DNA of 64,000 nt from Paracholeplasma manati. GTDB taxonomy: Bacteria > Bacillota_I > Bacilli_A > Acholeplasmatales > UBA5453. A program made the position numbers and the translations under genes. Where the stretch lies: the NCBI RefSeq assembly GCF_025742995.1, contig NZ_JAOVQM010000003.1:1-64000 (forward strand), given 5' to 3'. The notes beneath the pieces were generated by a model that made no database searches, was not told the origin of the DNA, and worked only from the letters and a program-made list of their open reading frames with translations. Positions 17,101 to 24,960 of this stretch are shown here, piece by piece; the stretch's first letter is position 1; every line of letters begins with the position of its first letter.

Positions 17101-17815
17101 TTACTTTGAAAAGGAACTCTTTAGAAAAGAAGACAATGAAGATCAAAGCTTGTTTGTTAAGAACATTGAAAACGTTCAAGGGGATGAACGAGACATCATC
17201 ATTTTCTCGATGGGATATGCGAAAAATAGCCAAGGCGTGGTGGAAAGACGGTTTGGCTGGTTGAACCACGAAGGTGGACAAAACCGACTCAATGTCGCGA
17301 TCACCAGAGCCAAACAAAAGATTCATTTCGTGTCTTCGTTGATGCCGGAAGAATTCAAAGTCGAAGATTTATCTGGTTTAGGTCCAAGATACTTGAAATC
17401 CTTCATGCGTTATTGTTACGCCATCTCGAAAAAGGATTCAGAGATTGCGAAACAAGTCCTCAGTGAATTACACGCGTTAGAAACCAAAACAATACCGTTA
17501 AACAAACTTGAACAAGATATTTATGACAAATTGACCAAAGCAGGATTCACGGTTGAACCGAAAGTGGGTATCGGTAATTATAAAGTGGATTTAGCCATCA
17601 AAGACCCAAATACAGCTAACTATGTGCTTGGTATCTTATGTGCCATCCAAAGAGAAGATGTCAATTCCAGACGTGACCTCATCCACCAAGAACGATTCTT
17701 AATGGCCCGTGGTTGGACCCCTTATCGTATTTTTGAAGCGAATTGGTATAACCACCCACAAACCATCATCAAGGACATCAAAGAACAGTTGAAAGCGAAA
17801 GGAAGTGCCCTCTAA
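14108..17815 (+). CDS. large SF1 (UPF1-like) helicase with degenerate endonuclease tail
   Basis: 1235 residues. The GTG start is chosen because GGAGGG at 14095-14100 is correctly spaced for it. The N-terminal 75 residues look like an HRDC-type helical domain (ILRDIATKKPLKVSDFLGI). Helicase motifs are GPPGTGKSQT with Lys397, FDEASQMYVE with Asp818, AGDPKQLRP, NYHYRSNYEELIAFSN, and VQGDERDIIIFSMGY...NRLNVAITRAK. The last ~95 residues match the Vsr/DUF559-like nuclease tail of these helicases (GNYKVDLAIKDP...ARGWTPYRIFEANW). However, the acidic residue normally found after the second strand (IEcDG) is replaced by ILCAI, so cleavage activity is doubtful. It overlaps the next gene by one base (TAATG). 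Role: DNA or RNA transaction, perhaps repair or defence. Confidence 0.85.
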   Translation: MALKKNLLLEALDRQRELMRQEERKPDGSVPTICTDEILRDIATKKPLKVSDFLGIAGVSETFMDKYATRFLNVIKIYQTMVSEEKEVSKEAYKVLDHYKDRLTNISRTNPNLYVGRMDKTQRFDLTHVMNEEMSLFLLSPKKTSYTFKIESETLLNHLTTLYREVNKTYKETGSYDLYIATLFIEGIFKKDLFAIKSPLLFIPVKLVREKRVFKLIKDLDKDILLNKDLVLATNKLDQISVSIETPPIKEYSDKVIKEVVVPFYKSHGLDIHLGDFNTYEPFKSELKETFMKKKKGVFETHRYLVLGRYQLFSSELQKDMADILKQHKYNVLLEGLIEESGLDKPEKALNYEISSGSIDEDKISYINDLNYAQEKVIELLNREKKLVVWGPPGTGKSQTITSLIASSILKGENVLIVSEKKVALDVIYKRLKSAAKYVMFIDDIENKPYFYQKVAQMLDTTAPKRTVDNDIYRLETEIKQLLQTMDQALDLMYHQKVQDIPIYQLYERFIKDKDVHPALSPKHVTQAFTKAFGGLDFTVIKALELAFQKDSHLKNYLDYETILQTYPMVRTFEKAISRSSIAEYTVFHDAFTTTHQHYTQSGFFKKRKILKTFQQAEGAKLLYLTKKKKTSIQYIETIFKHPDLETYLFEHIKELNKLETKHDHLSKNEQKYLDMLIHDPLFKGISDIHKYRSYLFDALYTGFLEIFKAKNAKYLYIIEEYHQKQALLNARMADKRALSIESFEMELYKHALDLSNTKRVMEIKRVMELEHKPSLKAFISTYQVELLNHIKVWMMTPELVSALIPLQYGLFDLVIFDEASQMYVEKGIPAIYRAKKVVIAGDPKQLRPSALGFGRISDDDELYEQEVYKDIRLDAKSLLDLARYKYQETILNYHYRSNYEELIAFSNHAFYDGKLLVSPNANPSILPPIEYHYIKDGLFEKRQNLTEAKAVVQLLKKIFKERQKNETIGVITFNSAQRDAILDLIDQELFKQGVYQSYFEKELFRKEDNEDQSLFVKNIENVQGDERDIIIFSMGYAKNSQGVVERRFGWLNHEGGQNRLNVAITRAKQKIHFVSSLMPEEFKVEDLSGLGPRYLKSFMRYCYAISKKDSEIAKQVLSELHALETKTIPLNKLEQDIYDKLTKAGFTVEPKVGIGNYKVDLAIKDPNTANYVLGILCAIQREDVNSRRDLIHQERFLMARGWTPYRIFEANWYNHPQTIIKDIKEQLKAKGSAL

Positions 17816-18297
17816 TGGACTTACAACAAGCCTATACCGACATGGAAACACTCGTGCTAAGCATGAAATCCGTGGTCTTATCCACCATCGATGACGGAGG
17901 CAACCCCTATACATCCTGCGCCCCATTTGGGATGTTTGATGGAGACTACTATATCATCATCTCGAATATGGCGAAACACACCAAATACTTAAGACAACGT
18001 CCTATTGCAGGGTTGTTATGGATTGAAGATGAATCCAAAGCCCAAAGTGTCTTTTTCCGAAAAAGATTGTATCTAGAAACAGCGATTACCTTAGACATCA
18101 CCAATCATGATGTGATCAGTATGATGACAGAACGCCTTGGTGACGCGGTGAAGTCCTTTTTATCGATGGATTTTACAATCGTAAAATGCACACCCATTCA
18201 AGGCCAATTGGTCTTAGGGGCAGGCAGTGCATTTGAGGTGAATGGTAAAGCACTAGAACCCATTCGTGGGGCTGGACATCGACCATCCAAATCTTAA
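17815..18297 (+). CDS. pyridoxamine-phosphate-oxidase-fold protein (HugZ-like)
   Basis: 160 residues with the split-barrel FMN-binding fold pattern: VLSTIDDGGNPYTSCAPFGMFDGDYYI, KYLRQRPIAGLLWIED, and VLGAGSAFEVNG near the C-terminus, which recalls heme-iron-utilisation proteins (HugZ/HutZ). These bind flavin or heme. The His in the C-terminal GHRPS could be a ligand, but this is not certain. The start codon overlaps the helicase stop (TAATG), so translation is coupled although no functional link is obvious. Confidence 0.7.
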   Translation: MDLQQAYTDMETLVLSMKSVVLSTIDDGGNPYTSCAPFGMFDGDYYIIISNMAKHTKYLRQRPIAGLLWIEDESKAQSVFFRKRLYLETAITLDITNHDVISMMTERLGDAVKSFLSMDFTIVKCTPIQGQLVLGAGSAFEVNGKALEPIRGAGHRPSKS

Positions 18298-18308
18298 TTA
18301 GTTCAAAG

Positions 18309-18341
18309 AAAGATGATATCTGCCCAGATGTCATCTTTTTC
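18309..18341 (+). terminator. terminator after the helicase operon
   Basis: AAAGATGATATCT / AGATGTCATCTTT stem with one wobble pair and a GCCC loop, followed by TTTTT-type tail. Confidence 0.8.
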
Positions 18342-18427
18342 TTCGGTTTTATTTGACAAAACGAGGGATATCGTTTAAACTTGATAAGGCTATCAAGTGT
18401 TTATTATAAATAATAAAGGAGTACCCT

Positions 18428-20044
18428 ATGATTACTGTATCGAATCTATCTTTAGTCTTCCCAGATAAAAAACTGTTTGAAGACGTCAATATCAAATTTA
18501 CTGCAGGCAACTGTTATGGTGTGATCGGCGCGAATGGCGCTGGTAAATCCACCTTTTTAAAAATCTTATCCGGTGAAAAAGAGTCAACCAAAGGCGATGT
18601 CATCATCGAAAAAAACAAACGTCTCGCCACGTTAAAACAAAATCAAAATGCCTATGACCACTTAACGGTTATGGAAACGGTCATCATGGGTCATAAAGAA
18701 CTCTATGACATCATGAAACAAAAAGAAGTCTTGTATGCGAAAGTCGATTTCACTGAAGCGGAAGGGTTTTTACTCGCCGACTTAGAAGTGAGATTCGCTG
18801 AACTCGATGGTTGGAACGCCGAAGTCGAAGTTGAAAAGCTTTTAAATGGGTTAAATGTCCCACAAGAAGACTTTTATAAACCCATGGCTGATGTTTTGCC
18901 AAAGCACAAGGTGAAGGTCTTGTTGGCTCAAGCCCTCTTTGGTAACCCAGACATCTTATTGTTAGATGAGCCAACCAACCACCTAGACTTCGAAGCCATC
19001 CACTGGCTTGAAGAATTCTTAATCAATTATGAAAATACCGTCATCACTGTATCCCACGACAGACATTTCTTAAACAATGTGTGTACACATATGGTCGATA
19101 TCGACTATTATCAAGCGAAACTCTACCCAGGCAACTATGATTTCTGGATGGAATCCTCTCAACTCATTCAACGCTTAATGGCGGATCGTAATAAGAAAAA
19201 AGAAGAACGCATGGAAGAACTCAAAGCGTTCATCGCGAGATTTAGTGCGAACTTATCGAAATCTCGCCAAGCGACTTCGCGTAAAAAATCCTTAGAAAAA
19301 ATTCAACTCGAAGACATTGTTCCGAGCTTAAGAAAATACCCTTTTATTGGGTTTGATATTGAAAAAGCACTGGGTAAAGATGTCATCGAAGTCGATAACA
19401 TCAGCTATACCCATGATGGTATCACTTTATTTAAGAATGTATCGTTTATGATGACCAGAGGCGATAAAGTTGCGTTATTAGGGGATAATGACCTCGCTAA
19501 AACCGCGTTATTGCGTATTCTAGCAGGTGAGCTACAACCAACCACTGGTAACATCAAATGGGGACAAACCGTTCAAAAAGCCTATTTCCCTGCTGATAAT
19601 GAACCATATTTCCAAAGCAACATGAACTTGATTGAATGGCTTAGACAATACTCTAAAGAACCAGCTGAATCCTATATTCGTGGTTTCTTAGGACGTATGT
19701 TATTTACAGGCGACCAACCACTCAAAGAAGTGAAATACTTGAGTGGTGGTGAGAAGATGCGTTGCATGTTCTCCAAACTCATGATGTCGAATGCGAATAC
19801 CTTACTGATTGACTCACCAACCAACCACTTAGACTTAGAATCAATCGAAGCTGTCAATAATGGATTATCCAATTATCAAGGTGCAATCATTCTATCCTCA
19901 CATGACCACAGACTCTTAGATACGGTTTGTAATAAGATCGTTGAAGTTGGCGACTTGGGTTCAATCCAATACCAAGGCACATTGGATGAATACATTACAA
20001 ATGAAAATATCAAACAACGCTTAAAATCCATCTATAACGCTTAA
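18428..20044 (+). CDS. ABC-F ATPase, YkpA/YbiT type
   Basis: 538 residues with two nucleotide-binding domains and no membrane segments, the ABC-F layout of ribosome-associated translation factors. NBD1 has GANGAGKSTF and LLLDEPTNHLDF. Its signature is the degenerate DVLPKHKVKVLLAQALFG. NBD2 has a weak Walker A (GDNDLAKTAL) but an intact LSGGEKMRC and SPTNHLDLES. Such departures are usual for the YkpA/YbiT subgroup. The charged helical linker RNKKKEERMEELKAF (about 255-305) is the P-site tRNA interaction motif. AAGGAG precedes the ATG. Confidence 0.88.
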   Translation: MITVSNLSLVFPDKKLFEDVNIKFTAGNCYGVIGANGAGKSTFLKILSGEKESTKGDVIIEKNKRLATLKQNQNAYDHLTVMETVIMGHKELYDIMKQKEVLYAKVDFTEAEGFLLADLEVRFAELDGWNAEVEVEKLLNGLNVPQEDFYKPMADVLPKHKVKVLLAQALFGNPDILLLDEPTNHLDFEAIHWLEEFLINYENTVITVSHDRHFLNNVCTHMVDIDYYQAKLYPGNYDFWMESSQLIQRLMADRNKKKEERMEELKAFIARFSANLSKSRQATSRKKSLEKIQLEDIVPSLRKYPFIGFDIEKALGKDVIEVDNISYTHDGITLFKNVSFMMTRGDKVALLGDNDLAKTALLRILAGELQPTTGNIKWGQTVQKAYFPADNEPYFQSNMNLIEWLRQYSKEPAESYIRGFLGRMLFTGDQPLKEVKYLSGGEKMRCMFSKLMMSNANTLLIDSPTNHLDLESIEAVNNGLSNYQGAIILSSHDHRLLDTVCNKIVEVGDLGSIQYQGTLDEYITNENIKQRLKSIYNA

Positions 20045-20053
20045 ACATAAATG

Positions 20054-20073
20054 AGACCTTAGGGTCTTTTTTT
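20054..20073 (+). terminator. terminator after the ABC-F gene
   Basis: Short stem AGACC-TTAG-GGTCT followed by a run of T. Confidence 0.65.
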
Positions 20074-20146
20074 GTATGGTTATTTATTTTAATCTATGTT
20101 AAAATGTTAACAAATCATCGCGTTTCAATGATTGTGGAGGATACTT

Positions 20147-23100
20147 ATGTCCGAATTAAAATCGGTGTTGAAAGGGTTCCTTAAAACCCTCATCTTATTG
20201 GTCAAACCGTTTGGTTTGTTAGCGAAATCAATCTATCGAGGGCTCAAAGCGATTTTTAAATCGATTGGTAAAGCCTTTGTCTATCTCATGACACAACTTT
20301 GGATTAGCCTGAAATGGCTCTCATCTGCCATATTCATGACCCTCATCAAACCATTATACTCGGTCATAAAAGTAATCGTACAAAGTATCTACATGGGTCT
20401 GAAATGGGTCGGAAGACTGATTTATCGATGGGTCATTCATCCATTTTGGGTCCTGTTAAAGAAGATTTATCTGGGTTTTCGTTGGGTATTCATTCGACTA
20501 TATGAAGGATTCAAATGGGTATTTATCCATGTGTATCATGGTTTAAAGTACATCTTCATTAAACTCTATCAGGGGATTAAATGGGTCTTGATTCAACTAT
20601 TTACCCCAATTCGATGGGTATTTACCAAACTTTATCAGGGCATACGGTTTATCATAATCCGCGTCTATCGAGGTTTAAACTGGATCATCCGTAGACTCGC
20701 TCATGGTATCTGGATTGTCTTATCCACAGTAGCTAAAAAGGTGTGGTGGGTATGTACGACCTTATACCAAGGGGTATCCTATGTGGTTAAAAACATCTAT
20801 CAGGGTATCCGATGGGTTGTCATTCAATGTTATACAGGGATTCGCTATATCTTAAAGCATCTATGGGAAGCGCTGTGGTTTATCATCAAACACCTATCTA
20901 CGTTTTTATGGCGTTTTGTCTTAAAACCATTATTGACCGTACTTAAATGGATCATTTTGGGCATTAAACACATCGTTCTTTTCATTTCAAAATATATAGA
21001 AAAGATTGCGAAAGGGATTCAATACCTTTTCCATCAGTTGAACAAACTATTTCAGGCCATTGGTCGATGCATAAAACACATCTTCATTTGGTTTTATGAG
21101 AGATGGTTGGACGTATTAAAAGGCATTCGATGGGTCTTTATTCAACTTTGGAAAGGCTTCAAATTTGTGGTTAAAACCATCTACCGTTTCATCCATTGGT
21201 TGGTTACCGGCATTTTGGATAGTTTGGTTTGGTTCATAACAAAGACCATCGACTTGATTCGCTTTTGTATAGATGGTTTGGTTTACATCTATCGGAATCG
21301 ACCTGAATGGTTGTATCGAAGTGTTCGGTGGAGTCTTTTACAAGGGTTCTTGTTGTTATATACTCTCCTCATCTGGTTACCAAGCGTCATCCTTTTGGAT
21401 GGCACTTATCAATTATTTTATTGGACATTTTATGTTATTAAGAAAGTCCTGATCTGGGTGATTACCTGGATTCAAAAAGGATTCATTGTATGTGTCAATG
21501 CTTGGGTACAGGTAAAACGCTTTTTATACCCAGTCAAACGCTTGATGATGGATTTGGTATTTGATTTTAAAGATTATTACTATATAGTATTGTTACTCCC
21601 CATCTTGTTACCAATATTACTGATATTATTAGCGTTGGTTCTGGTTGAACTGGTATTTGTACATCTATGGATAATCTTAAAGGTATTGTTCCATCTACAA
21701 TCGGGCATCCTTACCGTCGGATACATCCCCTCATGGAATGTGTTTACCTTTAGCAAACGTTTCATGAGAAATCAGAGGTTGTCTATAGGTTATCAAAAGA
21801 AGTGGCGTCATTTACACACTTTGATGGTTTTATTTGCGTGGCCACTCATGTTTCCGATTCTATGGGCTATCGCGATATTACTATTACCTTGGTCTCTTGT
21901 GGCGGGCTTATTTTATGGCCTTCAATACATCCGTTACCACGATCAAATCGAATTTATTGTCGATGATTTTATCCGAATACCCAATCAAGTCGAGGGCGTT
22001 ATCGATGGACATACTGTGAGACGTTATGGTCATAACTTGACGTTAGACATCCCGGCTGGTATATATGACAAATCGCTTGAACGTTGGGTCATTGACCCTC
22101 ACATCGACACCTTTAAAATCGATGTTTTGATCGATGGTTTGCTCTATCAATCGTATACAATTAAAAATAAGTCCACGTTAAAAACGACGTTATTATATCA
22201 GATGAATCAAATTCAAAAAGAATTGGGGCAGTATACATCCTATCGTATCCCTTTACCACAAGTTGAAGGCATCGATGTGGTTTATGAGCTCACCCATCGG
22301 GGGGATGAACTGTATCAAGGCGATTTAATGATTCGTCCGTTTTCGAATCATACAGACCTCATGGTTAAAATCGACAAAGATGGGTTATCGTATGAACGTG
22401 AACTGGATGTCCATTGTATCCATACCACCGAGCTCAACCGTATCCTTTTACAATCCGTATTTTATGGGTACGAAGGCTTATCTATTTTAAGATACTTAGA
22501 CCCAAAACTCGATTATGATCTCTTACCTAATCCCCATTTAAAAGGCACCAAGATTCATACCCAAGCGTCCCTATTTGACGTACCTTTCAAAGTCGTAGGA
22601 TTGGATGAAGTCTATCAAATACGTATACAGGTGTTACCATTCATGTTATCCGCGTTGACACTGGGTCATGTGGTATTTAAACCTGAATTGGATGTGAAAA
22701 ATCATGGGTATCCGATCCCTGAATCCGTATTTTTCTTTGGAAAAACACAAGCCATTGAATGGACTGTCGATGGCATGCCTGCAGAGACCTTTGTTTCACT
22801 AGATACCTTACCAATTCAAAAGAAACACGTCTTTTACGTTAGAACCAAAGAATATCATTCGATCCATGAGAAGACCTATCAAGTCATTGACCCAAGGTAT
22901 AGAACCGATTGGTGGATACCTGAATTTGAGGCGATTAAAGAAACCCGTCTAAACGATACCATCGCAAAAAAACACATCCATTTACCAATTTTTGGATTAA
23001 AGAAAATCAAATGTCTATATTGGGTGTCTAAAAACCCACAACAAATGAAATCCACAGGGTTGGTCAAACAACCCGGGGTTACGACATTTAAAGTGGTTCT

Positions 23101-23152
23101 TTATAAACATCTATTCTTAAAAAAAGTCATATTTTTGGATATGAAACATTAA
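20147..23152 (+). CDS. unknown membrane protein with 11-residue aromatic-basic repeats
   Basis: 1001 residues from the ATG at 20147 (GGAGG at 20133-20137; an upstream TTG at 20132 would begin before this site). Residues ~108-250 are a strict 11-residue repeat, consensus Y-x-G-I-(K/R)-W-V-(F/I)-I-x-L. The Tyr or equivalent falls at 108, 119, 130, 141, 152, 163, 174, 185, 196, 207, 218, 229 and 240 with no gap. Weaker units precede (30-52, 71-93) and follow (325-346). Eleven residues is three helical turns, so this should form one long, cationic, aromatic amphipathic helix lying on a membrane. Transmembrane helices follow at ~398-418, 478-512 and 558-592. The last 400 residues are soluble and beta-rich (EFIVDDFIRIPNQVEGVIDG). 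No family recognised. Confidence 0.75.
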   Translation: MSELKSVLKGFLKTLILLVKPFGLLAKSIYRGLKAIFKSIGKAFVYLMTQLWISLKWLSSAIFMTLIKPLYSVIKVIVQSIYMGLKWVGRLIYRWVIHPFWVLLKKIYLGFRWVFIRLYEGFKWVFIHVYHGLKYIFIKLYQGIKWVLIQLFTPIRWVFTKLYQGIRFIIIRVYRGLNWIIRRLAHGIWIVLSTVAKKVWWVCTTLYQGVSYVVKNIYQGIRWVVIQCYTGIRYILKHLWEALWFIIKHLSTFLWRFVLKPLLTVLKWIILGIKHIVLFISKYIEKIAKGIQYLFHQLNKLFQAIGRCIKHIFIWFYERWLDVLKGIRWVFIQLWKGFKFVVKTIYRFIHWLVTGILDSLVWFITKTIDLIRFCIDGLVYIYRNRPEWLYRSVRWSLLQGFLLLYTLLIWLPSVILLDGTYQLFYWTFYVIKKVLIWVITWIQKGFIVCVNAWVQVKRFLYPVKRLMMDLVFDFKDYYYIVLLLPILLPILLILLALVLVELVFVHLWIILKVLFHLQSGILTVGYIPSWNVFTFSKRFMRNQRLSIGYQKKWRHLHTLMVLFAWPLMFPILWAIAILLLPWSLVAGLFYGLQYIRYHDQIEFIVDDFIRIPNQVEGVIDGHTVRRYGHNLTLDIPAGIYDKSLERWVIDPHIDTFKIDVLIDGLLYQSYTIKNKSTLKTTLLYQMNQIQKELGQYTSYRIPLPQVEGIDVVYELTHRGDELYQGDLMIRPFSNHTDLMVKIDKDGLSYERELDVHCIHTTELNRILLQSVFYGYEGLSILRYLDPKLDYDLLPNPHLKGTKIHTQASLFDVPFKVVGLDEVYQIRIQVLPFMLSALTLGHVVFKPELDVKNHGYPIPESVFFFGKTQAIEWTVDGMPAETFVSLDTLPIQKKHVFYVRTKEYHSIHEKTYQVIDPRYRTDWWIPEFEAIKETRLNDTIAKKHIHLPIFGLKKIKCLYWVSKNPQQMKSTGLVKQPGVTTFKVVLYKHLFLKKVIFLDMKH
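20467..20895 (+). repeat. thirteen consecutive 33-base (11-codon) repeats
   Basis: Coding for residues ~108-250 of the unknown membrane protein. The protein period is exact, but DNA units have diverged, so this is an old, selected repeat and not a recent tandem expansion. Confidence 0.7.
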
Positions 23153-23178
23153 AAAAACGAACCTGCGGGTTCGTTATT
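23150..23178. terminator. bidirectional terminator between convergent genes
   Basis: AACGAACC-TGCG-GGTTCGTT, with A-run on the left and T-rich sequence on the right. It serves the repeat protein gene and the convergent thpR, whose stop codon lies in the stem. Confidence 0.75.
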
Positions 23179-23695
23179 TGAGCTTTACACGGTGAATCGG
23201 GGTGTAGGTGAGCTCGCCATCGACTTGATGACTTAAAAATAGGGTGATGGTGTCTACATCGATGTTTTCTTCGGTTTTTGGTAATGGGAGTGCGTGGACT
23301 GGAAAAGCCTTACCTTGACGAATCAACGTGATGTGCGGACTGAATTTGCCATGGAGTGAGATGTTGAGAGGTGCGATAAAATCGAGTACCTTTTGATATA
23401 ATGACTTTAAGGATGGGTTCGATTGAATCCCCATATAATAAATGAATCGTTCCCCTTTTTGAAAGTAGTCGATATCCGATAGCTGCATTTGAAATGACTT
23501 AAAATCGACAGTATTCATCCAACCTTTGAGTTGTTCTGTTTGAATATCATCGAGTTCGCCTAAAAAAGCCAGGGTTAGATGGTAATTGGGTTCTCTTGTG
23601 ATATGGCCTCTGGTATGGGGTTCGATGGTTTTGGATACATTGAATAAATAAGATTTCATCGACTGTGATAAGTCGATGCCAATAAATAGTCTCAT
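23174..23695 (-). CDS. thpR: RNA 2',3'-cyclic phosphodiesterase
   Basis: 173 residues, typical size of the 2H phosphoesterase family (LigT/ThpR). Both HxTx motifs are present: YHLTLAFLG with His39/Thr41 and FSPHITLIRQG with His121/Thr123. The N-terminus MRLFIGIDLS is typical. The family opens 2',3'-cyclic phosphate ends on RNA. It is a single gene facing away from the acyltransferase gene. Confidence 0.92.
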   Translation of the reverse strand: MRLFIGIDLSQSMKSYLFNVSKTIEPHTRGHITREPNYHLTLAFLGELDDIQTEQLKGWMNTVDFKSFQMQLSDIDYFQKGERFIYYMGIQSNPSLKSLYQKVLDFIAPLNISLHGKFSPHITLIRQGKAFPVHALPLPKTEENIDVDTITLFLSHQVDGELTYTPIHRVKLK

Positions 23696-23748
23696 AGAAT
23701 CACCATCTCTATTATATAACAGTCTGTCATAGACACCAAGGAGGCATT

Positions 23749-24960
23749 ATGAAACGCATACAAGCAGTGGATTTTTTAAGGGGATTGGGTGTGTTTTTTG
23801 TCATCATCTTACACACCGCTTTTTACTATTTTGACGGGATTTATGATGTCGACATGGATAACCCAAGTTTAATCATCACATTGATTGGTTTCTTGTTGAT
23901 GTTTGCGGGATTATTCGCGATGGTATCTGGGTTATCGTATACCCTTCAATTTTTAAATACGAAAGACCCAAAAGCACGTATCAAATATATGGGTTATGCA
24001 GGTTTGTTGATGATGTTTATCGCGTCTCTCTATTTCTTGTTTACCGGTCCTGGCATCATCCACTTTGATAGTAGAAGTATGGATGAATCTTTATTGGTGT
24101 CTTTTATTCGTGATGGGTCTTTTCAGCCATGGACGTTAGAACGCATTTTCTATGTGGATAGTTTGGTGATGATCAGCTTCAACATTTGGCTATTGGCTTT
24201 ACTATTCTTAGCGATAAAAAAATACATCCATCATCCAAAAGCAGCGGTATATATCCTCATTTTAGCTACCGTATTTATGGCTTTATCATATGTGCGAATT
24301 CCTTTATACAATGTGTATTTGGAGGCGAGAGATAACAATCAATACATTTTAGTCATCTTACTCAATTGGTTGGTTGCGAAAAACAACCCAATTTTACCAT
24401 TCTATGCTTTTGCATTATTTGGGGTTTGGGTCGCGTTACTGCTAAAACATAACCAGTTTAAAGTCTTGAAACGCTGGATGTTACCCGTCGGTTTGGCGTA
24501 TATGATTATCGGTATTGCCGGGTACATTTTAACCCCAGAAACGATGTTAGAACGTGCCATTGACCCGACATGGTATTTCATCATGGTCACTCAAATTGGG
24601 TTATTCTTGTTAATGATTTTAGGTGCGCTTTATGTCTTTGATTTCAAGCAAGTGAAACTGAATCCCGTCACGCGTTTCATTAAACGGTTTGGGATTTCAG
24701 GTTTAACCCCATTTTTCTTTGAACAAATCACCAGTGCAGTGATTTTCTTAGTCATCAACCAATTCATCACACTCAAACTCGACATCCCTGGCGCGTTGAT
24801 CTATGGGTTTATTCATGTATTGATGTGGGGATTCATTTTAATGGCTTGGGAGAAAAAACACTACAAATATACGATTGAGTGGGCTTATACCTCCCTTTTA
24901 AGAAAGGTTTCACCTTCGAGTAAACATCAAGCCTTAGAGGACGCTTATGCAAGCCGTTAA
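23749..24960 (+). CDS. polytopic membrane acyltransferase, HGSNAT/DUF1624-like
   Basis: 403 residues with about ten hydrophobic helices. The N-terminal IQAVDFLRGLGVFFVIILHT has the Asp-x-x-Arg-Gly and helix-end His typical of the heparan-alpha-glucosaminide N-acetyltransferase catalytic family (DUF1624/DUF418-like). These move acyl groups across the membrane to sugars. The 3' end overlaps the next gene by 14 bases, so it works with the adenylate-forming ligase. The ATG follows AAGGAGG. The acceptor is unknown, and a lipid- or surface-linked glycan is a reasonable guess. Confidence 0.7.
   Translation: MKRIQAVDFLRGLGVFFVIILHTAFYYFDGIYDVDMDNPSLIITLIGFLLMFAGLFAMVSGLSYTLQFLNTKDPKARIKYMGYAGLLMMFIASLYFLFTGPGIIHFDSRSMDESLLVSFIRDGSFQPWTLERIFYVDSLVMISFNIWLLALLFLAIKKYIHHPKAAVYILILATVFMALSYVRIPLYNVYLEARDNNQYILVILLNWLVAKNNPILPFYAFALFGVWVALLLKHNQFKVLKRWMLPVGLAYMIIGIAGYILTPETMLERAIDPTWYFIMVTQIGLFLLMILGALYVFDFKQVKLNPVTRFIKRFGISGLTPFFFEQITSAVIFLVINQFITLKLDIPGALIYGFIHVLMWGFILMAWEKKHYKYTIEWAYTSLLRKVSPSSKHQALEDAYASR

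Noticed and set aside
18428-20044. Degenerate signature and Walker A in the ABC-F protein as a sign of inactivation
   Set aside because: From family knowledge, YkpA/YbiT-type proteins commonly show these departures, and NBD1 keeps its Walker motifs.
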